Origin: Candidatus Parcubacteria bacterium
Lineage (GTDB): Bacteria; Patescibacteriota; Minisyncoccia; UBA6257; 2-01-FULL-56-20
DNA length: 35,191 nucleotides
Reading direction: 5' to 3'
NCBI GenBank assembly: GCA_027449645.1
Contig: DAIDLF010000028.1
Span: forward strand, 1-35,191
The stretch's first letter is position 1, and every line of letters begins with the position of its first letter. This document shows, piece after piece, positions 7,780-16,740 of this stretch. A program made the position numbers and the translations under genes. A model generated the notes under the pieces. The model saw nothing but the letters and a program-made list of their open reading frames with translations. It ran no database searches and had not been told where the DNA came from.

Positions 7780-9066
7780 ATGTCATCCGTCACCATCGGC
7801 ATCAACGAATTCCGCAACAAGCTGACCTCCATCCAATTCAAGGACGAGGACCGTTTGCGGCACATGTACATGATCGGGAAGACCGGCGTCGGCAAATCGA
7901 CAATCTTCCAAAACATGTGCCTGCAGGACATCAAACAGCACCGCGGCGCGTGCTTCATCGACCCGCATGGCGAATCGATCGACTGGCTGCTCAAGCGCAT
8001 CCCGGCGGACCGCATGGAGGACGTGATCCTTTTCGACCCGAGCGACGCGGAGTTCCCGTTCGGCCTCAACCTGCTCGAGGCGAAGAGCGACTGGGAGCGC
8101 GACTTCCTGGTGAGCGAGGTCATCCAGATCTTCTACAAGCTCTTCGATCCCGACCACACGGGCGTGATCGGTCCCCAGTTCGAACACTGGCTCCGCAACG
8201 CCGCACTCACCGTGATGGCGGGACCGGGCGGCGGCACGATCATCGAGATCCCGCGGCTCTTCGTGGACGCCGGCTTTGAGGCGGAAAAGCGCCGCCACCT
8301 TACCGACCCGCTCGTGATCGATTTCTGGACGAAGCAGATGGCGAAGACCTCCGATTTCCACAAGAGCGAGATGCTCAATTACTTCATGTCCAAGTTCGGC
8401 CATTTCACGAACAACGCGCTCATGCGCAACATCATGGGCCAACATGAAAGCAGCTTCGACTTCGATTCCGTGATGGATGGCCGCAAGATCCTCCTCGTCA
8501 ATCTTTCCAAGGGAAAGATCGGCGAAATGAACGCGCACATCCTCGGCCTGATCCTCGTGGCAAAATTACAGGCCGCCATTTTGCGCCGCGCGCGCCAGAG
8601 CGGCGGCGAGCGCACGCCGTTCTATCTCTACGTGGACGAGTTCCAGAACTTCATTACCGATTCCTTCATCAGTTTGCTCAGCGAGTCGAGGAAGTACGGC
8701 TTAGGCGTGCACCTTACGAACCAATATCTCGCGCAGCTGCCCGCCGCCCTGCGCGATGCCGTGCTGGGCAACGTGGGCACGCTCCTCTCTTTCGAAGTAG
8801 GCGCCGAGGATGCCGAACTGCTCACCAAAGAGTTCGATCCGTTCACCCTGCACGACTTCATCGGCCTGCCCCGGTTCCATTTCTATATAAAACTGATGAT
8901 CGACGGCAAGACGAGCAACGCCTTCTCCGGCGTCGGACTGCCGCCCGAACCGCCCGCACCTGCGAGCGATGCGATCGACGGTGCCGTGGCGATCGTCAAC
9001 CGCCTGGCCTACGGCACGCCGCGCGTGCTCGTGGAAGAGATGATCAGGCGGGAGCTGGCGCAGTAG
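7780..9066 (+). CDS. VirD4/TraG/TraD-like type IV secretion DNA-binding ATPase (soluble, no N-terminal TM)
   Basis: Walker A MIGKTGVGKSTIFQNM, FIDPHGESIDWLL, LVNLSKGKIGE, Walker B FYLYVDEFQNF, SRKYGLGVHLTNQYLAQLP (TraM-recognition/TraG C-terminal motif). Confidence 0.9.
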   Translation: MSSVTIGINEFRNKLTSIQFKDEDRLRHMYMIGKTGVGKSTIFQNMCLQDIKQHRGACFIDPHGESIDWLLKRIPADRMEDVILFDPSDAEFPFGLNLLEAKSDWERDFLVSEVIQIFYKLFDPDHTGVIGPQFEHWLRNAALTVMAGPGGGTIIEIPRLFVDAGFEAEKRRHLTDPLVIDFWTKQMAKTSDFHKSEMLNYFMSKFGHFTNNALMRNIMGQHESSFDFDSVMDGRKILLVNLSKGKIGEMNAHILGLILVAKLQAAILRRARQSGGERTPFYLYVDEFQNFITDSFISLLSESRKYGLGVHLTNQYLAQLPAALRDAVLGNVGTLLSFEVGAEDAELLTKEFDPFTLHDFIGLPRFHFYIKLMIDGKTSNAFSGVGLPPEPPAPASDAIDGAVAIVNRLAYGTPRVLVEEMIRRELAQ

Positions 9067-9080
9067 TGCCCTGAAATATT

Positions 9081-10289
9081 TTATTTTTCGGCGTTATAGA
9101 TCTGCTGGATCTCGGATGCGGAAAGGACGCGATTATAAACGCGAAAATCGTCAATGAGGCCTACGAATTGATAGGCCAGAGTGCTGTAATTCCCCATATA
9201 AAGGTTGGGCCCATCAAAAGAGGCCGTACCCGGTGCTGAGGTTTGGCCATCAAGGACCCCATTAGCATAGAGCTTCAGGGAAGCGCCATCATACGTTCCT
9301 ACGATAAAATACCAGATTCCCGGGGTAAGGGTGGTATTCCCTCCAACACTCTGTTGAACGCCATTGATGCGCGCAGAAAAATAATCCTTACCAGCATTAT
9401 CCGCAAGATAAGGAAGAGCAAAACTGGCGAATATCTGCAAACCAGAACTGCTTGCGGGATTGATCCATCCCATCATGGTGAACCCCTGACTCATTGAAAC
9501 ACCCGAGGTGACCCCGTTCGCAAGCACATAGCCCGAGGTAAACTGAAGACAGCTCGATCCGAGTTTACAAGCAGACCCCGATTGCCATGTGGGGAGAGTC
9601 GTCCCCGTGAGTGTTCCGTTGGCTCCATGACCGCTCCAGTCAAGCGTGCTGCTGCCCGATCCTTCATCAAGCGGCCAGTAGCCCACGAGGCCTCGTCCGG
9701 TACTAGGAAAAGTGGAGGCTCCAGACCCTACCTCCGCAAGCGCAGGATCGGCACCTCCCGCGGAACTCGATTTTGCATATTTCATTGATTCCATGAAGGC
9801 AGAGATTCCATATTGGGTGCCGTTCGTGGCATAGGTGTAATAAAGATTGCTTGAGGTTTGGTTTGTGGGATCTACGGGGAGATTGGAAAGAGGGCTGCCT
9901 GCGGAGATAGTGGAGAGGTTCACCGGGATCCAGCCGGTTGAAACCGCGCTGCGATTAGTGGAAGATGCCGCACAATGGTAGGTCCAGGTAGAAGAAGGCA
10001 TACCCAAGCCTTGGCATTGGTCACCGAGAGTAGACGTAGCAGAGGTGTCGAAGGTTGAGATATAGCTGGTGGTAGCCGTGCCAAGAGAAAAACTTGATGC
10101 AGCGGATTGGTCCGTCACATAGAGATTCAAAGCTGAGTTCAGGGTGGCAAGATCGGAGACCCGGTTCGCATCGCGGGATTGGCGCAACAGCTCTGCGGGG
10201 TTCAGGGTCAAAACCACCACGACCGCAAGGATCGCGATGATGGCGATCACGACGAGAAGCTCAATGAGGGTGAAGGCAGAGCGTTTCAT
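9081..10289 (-). CDS. Type IV pilin-like protein with C-terminal LamG/concanavalin-like domain (copy B)
   Basis: MKRSAFTLIELLVVIAIIAILAVVVVLTLNPAELL prepilin signal/N-helix. C-terminal GLVGYWPLDEGSG...GWINP...GLIDDFRVYNRVLSASEIQQIYNAEK. Confidence 0.93.
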   Translation of the reverse strand: MKRSAFTLIELLVVIAIIAILAVVVVLTLNPAELLRQSRDANRVSDLATLNSALNLYVTDQSAASSFSLGTATTSYISTFDTSATSTLGDQCQGLGMPSSTWTYHCAASSTNRSAVSTGWIPVNLSTISAGSPLSNLPVDPTNQTSSNLYYTYATNGTQYGISAFMESMKYAKSSSAGGADPALAEVGSGASTFPSTGRGLVGYWPLDEGSGSSTLDWSGHGANGTLTGTTLPTWQSGSACKLGSSCLQFTSGYVLANGVTSGVSMSQGFTMMGWINPASSSGLQIFASFALPYLADNAGKDYFSARINGVQQSVGGNTTLTPGIWYFIVGTYDGASLKLYANGVLDGQTSAPGTASFDGPNLYMGNYSTLAYQFVGLIDDFRVYNRVLSASEIQQIYNAEK

Positions 10290-11570
10290 TTATTTCTCGG
10301 CGTTATAAAGCGCCTGGACTTCTGCCGAAGAAAGCGCGCGGTTATAAAGACGAACGTCATCAATGATGCCTGGGAAAAGATTACTGCCGCCCCGCGATCC
10401 AATCGTGAAGGGAATCGTATTGGCCCCAGGTGGATAGGCCCAAGATACCGGGGCACCCGCAACTCCATCTCGATAGGCAATAACTTGCGTTCCATTGAAA
10501 ACTCCTGTGACGAAATGCCAATTCCCGTCACCAATCGCACCTCCGGTTGCCGTACCGCTGTTGCCATTCGCTCCTGAACGGATATTGAACGTAATACCTC
10601 CCATGTAATAACCCAGATCAAAACCACAGGTTCCCGCGCCGACAGTGCATCCGCCATATTCAGCGCCAATACCGTTATATGACGAATTGGGCACTGGTAT
10701 CCTTATCCATGCCGCAACCGTAAGGTTCCCAACAAGCGCAGTGCTTGCACTGCTCGTAACCATCACATAATTCGTGGTTCCGTCAAAGTTTCCTGCCCAT
10801 CCCCCCACCTTTGCATTGCTCGTATAATGGCTTCCGGCTATCATCGATCCATTCCATGCCCCGTTATTCCCATTGCTCGTCTGGTCGTAAGCGATGGTGC
10901 CAGATCCTTCGTTAAGCGGCCAGTAACCGACGAGACCAGCCGGGTCAAAGAGGGAAGAGACGCTGGGAGTGCCTCCGAAGATGACCTCGGGGAAGAACGT
11001 GTCTTGGGGTAAGGCACCATATTGCGCTTTGTACTTCTGAGATTCAAGGTCGGCAGTGACCACAAACTGGGACCCATTCGTATTATAGCTGTAAAAAAGA
11101 TTGGAACTCGTCTGATTCACGGGATCTACGGGAAGATTGCCCAAAGGAGGGCCGGAGGAGATGTTCGAAAAATTCACCGGAATCCAGCCGGTCGTCGTCG
11201 CGTTGCGATAGGTGGAGCTTGCGGAGCATTGCCAAGATTGTCCAGTGCCTAAAGTAGGGAGAGCGAGGCCCTGGCATTGGTCACCCGCCGTACTCGTGGC
11301 CGAAGAGTCATAGACCGAAGGATAAGTGGCGTTTGCGTTCCCTAACGAGAAGGAAGAGGCCCCTGACTGGTCCGTGACATACAGATTGAGGGCGCTGTTC
11401 AGCGTCGCCATGTCGCTTACCCTATTCGCGTCACGGGATTGGCGCAACAGCTCTGCGGGATTCAAGGTGAGGACCACGACGACCGCAAGGATCGCGATGA
11501 TGGCGATCACGACGAGAAGCTCGATGAGGGTGAAGGCGCGACTTTTGCCGTGCGCATTATAAAATGCCAT
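10290..11570 (-). CDS. Type IV pilin-like protein with C-terminal LamG/concanavalin-like domain (copy A)
   Basis: SRAFTLIELLVVIAIIAILAVVVVLTLNPAELLRQSRDANRVSD...GLVGYWPLNEGSGTIAYDQTSNGNNG...GIIDDVRLYNRALSSAEVQALYNAEK. Tandem paralog of copy B. Confidence 0.93.
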   Translation of the reverse strand: MAFYNAHGKSRAFTLIELLVVIAIIAILAVVVVLTLNPAELLRQSRDANRVSDMATLNSALNLYVTDQSGASSFSLGNANATYPSVYDSSATSTAGDQCQGLALPTLGTGQSWQCSASSTYRNATTTGWIPVNFSNISSGPPLGNLPVDPVNQTSSNLFYSYNTNGSQFVVTADLESQKYKAQYGALPQDTFFPEVIFGGTPSVSSLFDPAGLVGYWPLNEGSGTIAYDQTSNGNNGAWNGSMIAGSHYTSNAKVGGWAGNFDGTTNYVMVTSSASTALVGNLTVAAWIRIPVPNSSYNGIGAEYGGCTVGAGTCGFDLGYYMGGITFNIRSGANGNSGTATGGAIGDGNWHFVTGVFNGTQVIAYRDGVAGAPVSWAYPPGANTIPFTIGSRGGSNLFPGIIDDVRLYNRALSSAEVQALYNAEK

Positions 11571-11593
11571 ATACTTTATTATACCAAACCCCG

Positions 11594-12466
11594 CTATATC
11601 CCGAAGATCCGCTGCGCGTTCGCCCAGATCTGCGCCTTCATTTCGTCCGTGGAAACGCCTTTGAGCTCGGCGAGTTTTGCGACGGTGTGCACCACGAATG
11701 CCGGCTCGTTGCGCTTGCCGCGGAACGGTACGGGTGCCACGTAGGGCGCGTCGGTCTCGGACAAGATGCGGTCGGCCGGGATCGCGGCGATGGCGGCATC
11801 GTAATCGCGCGTAAAGGTGACCACGCCGCCGAAGGTAAAGGAATAACCGAGCTCAAGCAGCGCCCGCGCATCGTCCGGTGTGCCAGTGAAGAAATGGATG
11901 ATGCCGGGCGGCAGGCCGCCGCCGCCGTGCTCGCGCAGGATCGGGATCAGGTCGTGGAACGCGTCGCGACAGTGGATCATGAGCGGCTTCCGCACCTCAC
12001 GCGCGAGGGCGATCTGCGCCAAAAAGGCGTCCTTCTGCTTGCGCACCTGTTCATCGCGCGGTTCGTCGTCGCTGAAATGAAAATAGTCCAGGCCGCATTC
12101 GCCGATGGCGAGCGTCTTCGGGTGCAGCGCGAGCGTACGGTAATAATCGTGATCAAAGACCTCGCCGCGCGACGTGAACGCTTTCGCGGCCTCTCCCCCG
12201 CCGAGCTCCTTCTCGTCGTGGAATGACTTGCTCGTGTGCACCGGATGCAGCCCGATGACGGCATAGACGCCATACTCGATCTCGTCCGCCAGCTCCACGG
12301 CACGGCGCGACGTGTCGCGCTGGGTGCCAACGTTCACCACATAGACATCGGCCTCGCGGGCGTGCGCCAAGACCGCGGCGCGGTCGGCGTCAAACAGCGC
12401 AAACTGCGCATGAGTGTGGGCATCAAGAAAATGCATATCGGAAGATGAAGGTTCCATGGTGAACAT
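11594..12466 (-). CDS. TatD family metal-dependent hydrolase/DNase
   Basis: FLDAHTHAQF, VIGLHPVH, AIGECGLDYF, PLMIHCRDAF, HFFTGTPDDARALLELG, LSETDAPYVAP. Confidence 0.93.
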   Translation of the reverse strand: MFTMEPSSSDMHFLDAHTHAQFALFDADRAAVLAHAREADVYVVNVGTQRDTSRRAVELADEIEYGVYAVIGLHPVHTSKSFHDEKELGGGEAAKAFTSRGEVFDHDYYRTLALHPKTLAIGECGLDYFHFSDDEPRDEQVRKQKDAFLAQIALAREVRKPLMIHCRDAFHDLIPILREHGGGGLPPGIIHFFTGTPDDARALLELGYSFTFGGVVTFTRDYDAAIAAIPADRILSETDAPYVAPVPFRGKRNEPAFVVHTVAKLAELKGVSTDEMKAQIWANAQRIFGI

Positions 12467-12915
12467 CAGGAAACATAACGGACATCCGGATGGAGGAGGT
12501 CCCCTGCGCGGAAATCCTCAGCCAACTGCCGCGGGAGGATCTTTACGTCATCCGCGCCGTCCACCCAGCGGATTTCGGCGATCTCATGGGCGTGGGACCG
12601 GACACGCTCTTCGCAGCCTACGTAATCCCCTCCGTTCTTTATCTCAAAGAAAAACTCCACGGACTGCAGGTCTCCTTCGGTAAAATTGTTGATATACAAC
12701 AGTCTCCCGATCGCGGGCTCCACGCCGAGCTCCTCAACGATCTCCCGGCGGATGCATTCCCTGACGTCCTCTCCCCATTCAAGATGCCCTCCCGGCAGGG
12801 CGGCGTGCGTGATGTTGCCGGGATGCCGGACCACAAGCAGTTTGCGGTCGTGCATGATGATGCCCCGACAGCGGATGGTGAATGTTCTTTCGTGCATGGA
12901 TAGGGATGCCATCAT
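12466..12915 (-). CDS. Nudix hydrolase
   Basis: Nudix box GGHLEWGEDVRECIRREIVEELGV. Confidence 0.93.
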   Translation of the reverse strand: MMASLSMHERTFTIRCRGIIMHDRKLLVVRHPGNITHAALPGGHLEWGEDVRECIRREIVEELGVEPAIGRLLYINNFTEGDLQSVEFFFEIKNGGDYVGCEERVRSHAHEIAEIRWVDGADDVKILPRQLAEDFRAGDLLHPDVRYVS

Positions 12916-14384
12916 TTTACCCGGGGGAAAAGCACGTCCGGCTTCGCCGCCGTCACGGTGCCATCGCTGCCGTGCACGATGGCGGCGCGGATCTTCCGCG
13001 ACGCTTCCGGCATGAACGGGGCAAGCTCCTGCGCCACGGCATCCAAAAGCGCGAGCAGGTTTGCGAGTACAGCATAAAGTTCGGCCTCATCCTTGATCTC
13101 CCAGATCTTTTTGTCATTCACATACCGGTCGCCGAAGGCGATTGCGGCCCAGACCGCCGCAAGGGCGTCGCTGAACCTGAACTGCCCGAGCCGCGCCGCC
13201 GCCGTATGGCGCATCGTGCGGATCGCCTCCGCAAATTCGGGCGCAAGCGCGGGACCGCCCGGAGGAATGCCTCCCTGCTGTTTCTCCGCGACGGCAAGCA
13301 CGCGCGCGGCAAAATTGCCGAGGCCGTTCGCCAGGTCGGCATTATAGCGCTCCTTCATCTTCGCTTCGGAAAAATCGCCGTCATCGCCGAACGACACTTC
13401 GCGCAGGAGGAAATACCGCAGGGCATCGTTGCCATAGCGTGCCGCAAGGTCAAGCGGGTCCACCACATTGCCAAGCGATTTGGACATCTTGGTCCCGTCA
13501 ATGGTAAGGAATCCGGTACAGATGACCTGTCCGGGCAGGGGCAGCCCCGCAGACATGAGCATCGCGGGCCAGATCACCGCATGGAACTTCAGGATATCCT
13601 TCGCCATCACGTGGATGTCGGCCGGATGGGCCTCCCATCCTTCCATGCCGACAACCGTAATGTAGTTCACGAGCGCGTCGGCCCACACATAGATGACCTG
13701 GTGCGGATCATTCGGCACCGGGATCCCCCACTCCTTGTTCTCGCGCGAAAAGCTCACGTCCTCCAGGCCGTGTTCCACGAATGCGCGGATATCATTGAAG
13801 CGGTGCGACGGCGCCACAAAGTCGCCGTGCGTCTCGTAAAAATCCAGGAGCTTTTCCTGATAGGCGGACAGTTTGAAGAAATAATTCTCCTCCGTCACGA
13901 GCTCGGGCGCGGTCTTGTGCTCCGGGCAGAGCCCGTCCGGCGTGAGCTCATCCTCTTTCAGGAACGCCTCATGCCCTTTGCAGTACAGCCCCTGATACTG
14001 TCCCTTATAGATGTCGCCTGCCGCCTCCATGCGGCCCCACATATCCCGCACCACCTCGAGGTGCCGCTCCTCCGTGGTCCGGATGAAGTCCGTGTTTGCG
14101 ATGCCGAGCTTCGCCCAGGTGCCGCTCCAGAGCTCCGCCATGCGGTCCAGATAAGCGCCCACCTCTTCGCCCTGCTTTGCCGCGGCATCCACCGTCTTCT
14201 GCGCATTCTCGTCCACTCCCGTGGAAAACACCACATGCTCGCCCTGCGCCTCGCGCCAGCGCGCCAACACGTCCGCCACGATCGTGGAATACGCGTGGCC
14301 GATGTGCGGCTTGTCGTTCACATAATAAATCGGCGTGGTCACATAAAACTCGCCGTGGGTGCCCTGCCGGTCTTGATGGTCCAT
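12912..14384 (-). CDS. metG: Methionyl-tRNA synthetase
   Basis: FYVTTPIYYVNDKPHIGHAYSTIVADVLARW (HIGH), TKMSKSLGNVVDP (KMSKS). Short form, ends after the anticodon-binding domain. Confidence 0.96.
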   Translation of the reverse strand: MDHQDRQGTHGEFYVTTPIYYVNDKPHIGHAYSTIVADVLARWREAQGEHVVFSTGVDENAQKTVDAAAKQGEEVGAYLDRMAELWSGTWAKLGIANTDFIRTTEERHLEVVRDMWGRMEAAGDIYKGQYQGLYCKGHEAFLKEDELTPDGLCPEHKTAPELVTEENYFFKLSAYQEKLLDFYETHGDFVAPSHRFNDIRAFVEHGLEDVSFSRENKEWGIPVPNDPHQVIYVWADALVNYITVVGMEGWEAHPADIHVMAKDILKFHAVIWPAMLMSAGLPLPGQVICTGFLTIDGTKMSKSLGNVVDPLDLAARYGNDALRYFLLREVSFGDDGDFSEAKMKERYNADLANGLGNFAARVLAVAEKQQGGIPPGGPALAPEFAEAIRTMRHTAAARLGQFRFSDALAAVWAAIAFGDRYVNDKKIWEIKDEAELYAVLANLLALLDAVAQELAPFMPEASRKIRAAIVHGSDGTVTAAKPDVLFPRVK

Positions 14385-14394
14385 ACCAATGATA

Positions 14395-15447
14395 TTACGA
14401 CGAAAGCGGCGATGTGGGCAATGGCGGCGAGCCGGAGTCCCTGCCGGCATGCCGTTTGGTGGACCAGTCCTGGACGACTTCCTGGAACACGGCGGCGGCG
14501 GGCACGGAAATGATCACCCCGAGCATGCCGCCGATCTCGGCCCCTATCAGGAGCGCCACGATGACAATGACCGGATGCAGTCCGACCGAATGCCGCGTAA
14601 GGAGCGGCACCAGGAGATGCGACTCGAACTGCTGGGCCACCAGGAAGAAGATCAGGGTATATACCGCGAGCGACGCGGAAACCGTGAGCGCGGAAACGAT
14701 GGCGATGGCGCCGGAAAGGATGGGTCCGAGGAACGGCACAAGCTCGAAGATCGCGGCGAGCACGCCGATAAGGAAAGCGTATTTCACGCCAAGGAGGGCC
14801 AGGCCCACCCACACGATGCATCCCATGATGAAACTGAGGAACACCTGCATCCGGAACCACGACCCGATGAGCCGCTTCGAGCGCGTATAGATCCGCATGG
14901 TCGTGGCCTCATAATCCGGCGGGGTCACCACCTTGAGAAACCGCTCCACGCCATCATGCCCAAGGCTCAAATAGAACGAGCTCACAATGACGGCGATCGC
15001 GAGGCCGAAGCTCCCGACCGCGCCGGAAAGGAGCGAGAGGGGCGAGGATTGGCCCGCAATGAACTGCTGGGATATCTTGCCGATCACCGCGGTCGCCGAC
15101 TGGGATCCCTGGAAATTCAAAAGGAAGCTCCACGAGCCGAGCGAAGACACGCTCATGCCGGACAGGATCGTGTCGATCTCCACGAGCAGGAACGGCACCA
15201 CGGTGTAGACAATGAGGATGAACGCGATGAGCGCGAGGAGAAAGATGAGGATCACGCTTACGCTCCGCGGCAATTTCACATGCGATTCGAGCAGGTCCAC
15301 AACGCCCTCCAATCCGGATGAGATGACGACCGCAAGGAAAAGGCCGAGCAGGATCTGCCGGCCCTGATACAGGACGCCCACAAGCACCGCGAAGACGAGG
15401 ATCTTCCACAGCATGCCCCAGGAAATATCGATGGCCTTGTTTCCCAT
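14395..15447 (-). CDS. AI-2E family transporter / PerM-like membrane protein
   Basis: Multiple TM helices; FLAVVISSGLEGVVDLLES...LPRSVSVILIFLL, VGLALLGVKYAFLIGVLAAIFELVPFLGPILSGAIA, PLLTRHSVGLHPVIVIVALLIGAEIGGMLGVIISVPAAA. Confidence 0.92.
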   Translation of the reverse strand: MGNKAIDISWGMLWKILVFAVLVGVLYQGRQILLGLFLAVVISSGLEGVVDLLESHVKLPRSVSVILIFLLALIAFILIVYTVVPFLLVEIDTILSGMSVSSLGSWSFLLNFQGSQSATAVIGKISQQFIAGQSSPLSLLSGAVGSFGLAIAVIVSSFYLSLGHDGVERFLKVVTPPDYEATTMRIYTRSKRLIGSWFRMQVFLSFIMGCIVWVGLALLGVKYAFLIGVLAAIFELVPFLGPILSGAIAIVSALTVSASLAVYTLIFFLVAQQFESHLLVPLLTRHSVGLHPVIVIVALLIGAEIGGMLGVIISVPAAAVFQEVVQDWSTKRHAGRDSGSPPLPTSPLSS

Positions 15448-15454
15448 ATACCAC

Positions 15455-16726
15455 CTATAACGTGAGGATGCGCGCAAAGGTTTCCTTGCTCCGGTAAGGT
15501 CCCACTAAGGCGAAGTTGAGCCCCTGCGCCCTGATTACCGTGCGGGCCGCCTTCCGGATGTCCTCCGCCGTGACGCGCTCAATCCTTGCCGCACGCTCCT
15601 TGGGCGACATGACGGATTTCGTGAGGATCTCCTGCCCGCCGTAAAAGCTCGCAAGATCATCGGAGGTTTCAAGGCCCAGCACGAGGTTCCCAAGCATATG
15701 GTCCTTGGATTTCCGGAGTTCCTTCGCGGGGATCAGCTCATCCCGGAGCCGCGCGCATTCCTCGAGGATCGCCTTTGTCACGGCAACGGCCTTCGCCCGG
15801 TCCACGCCGGCCGAGATGCCCAGCATGCCGTGATCAAGCGATGCATCCGTACCGGCACCGACATAGTACGCCGCGCCCATCTCCTCGCGGACACGCATGA
15901 AAAGCCGTGAACTCATGCCGCCGCCCAGCACGTCGGCCAGCACCCGAAGTGCAAAGCGCCGGTCATCAAAAATAGTGAATGCCCGGAATCCCATCACGAG
16001 ATGCGCCTGATCGGTCTTCTTGAAATGCAAAGCCACCCGCGGCGCCGACTGGCGCTCCACGGTCCTCTTCTTGGGAGGCGCGGCGCGGCGCGGCAAGGTC
16101 CCAAATGCGCGTCTCACCTGGGCAAGCACCGTCTTCTCATCGAATTTTCCCGCCACGACGACTACCGTCCCCGGCGTTACGTACCGCGCCTCGCGATATG
16201 CCGTGAAGGCTTCCCTCCCGAGCTTTGCGACGATCTTCTTTTCGCCGGCCACATCCCATCCCGCGGGCTGGTCGCCATATACCAACGCCCCAAAGATCCT
16301 CTGGGCCTTCGCCGGGAGATCGTCTTCATACATATTGATCTCCTGCATGATCACGCCGCGCTCCTTTTCTATCTCAGGGGCATCGAAAATCGGATTGAGG
16401 TAAAGATCCGAGACGATATCCAGGATCTGCGGCAATTTCTCGGCCTGTACCTTGGCCCAGTAGCCGGTGTATTCCTGGTCGGTGAACGCGTTGGACTGGG
16501 CGCCGAGCGCCGCAAGCTCGTGCGCGATCATGCCGGGCTTCGGCCGGTTCGTCGTCCCCTTGAACATCATGTGCTCCAAGAAGTGCGACACGCCGTTCGT
16601 CTGCTTCGTCTCATATTCCGAACCTGCCTCCACAAGGATCAGTACCGTGGCGGCAAGGTTGGAAGGCTGCGGCACAAGGAGTACGCGAAGGCCGTTCGGG
16701 AGGATGATCTTTTTGATGTCCTTCAT
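15455..16726 (-). CDS. M16 family zinc peptidase (pitrilysin-like)
   Basis: NGVSHFLEHMMFKGTTNRP (HxxEH) with downstream E. Start trimmed to MKDIKKIILPNGLRVLLVPQ. Confidence 0.94.
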   Translation of the reverse strand: MKDIKKIILPNGLRVLLVPQPSNLAATVLILVEAGSEYETKQTNGVSHFLEHMMFKGTTNRPKPGMIAHELAALGAQSNAFTDQEYTGYWAKVQAEKLPQILDIVSDLYLNPIFDAPEIEKERGVIMQEINMYEDDLPAKAQRIFGALVYGDQPAGWDVAGEKKIVAKLGREAFTAYREARYVTPGTVVVVAGKFDEKTVLAQVRRAFGTLPRRAAPPKKRTVERQSAPRVALHFKKTDQAHLVMGFRAFTIFDDRRFALRVLADVLGGGMSSRLFMRVREEMGAAYYVGAGTDASLDHGMLGISAGVDRAKAVAVTKAILEECARLRDELIPAKELRKSKDHMLGNLVLGLETSDDLASFYGGQEILTKSVMSPKERAARIERVTAEDIRKAARTVIRAQGLNFALVGPYRSKETFARILTL

Positions 16727-16740
16727 GGAATGTTCAGGCG

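Noticed and set aside
12882-14513. 543-aa plus-strand ORF antisense to metG
   Set aside because: metG is certain on the minus strand; the ORF is an antisense GC artefact.
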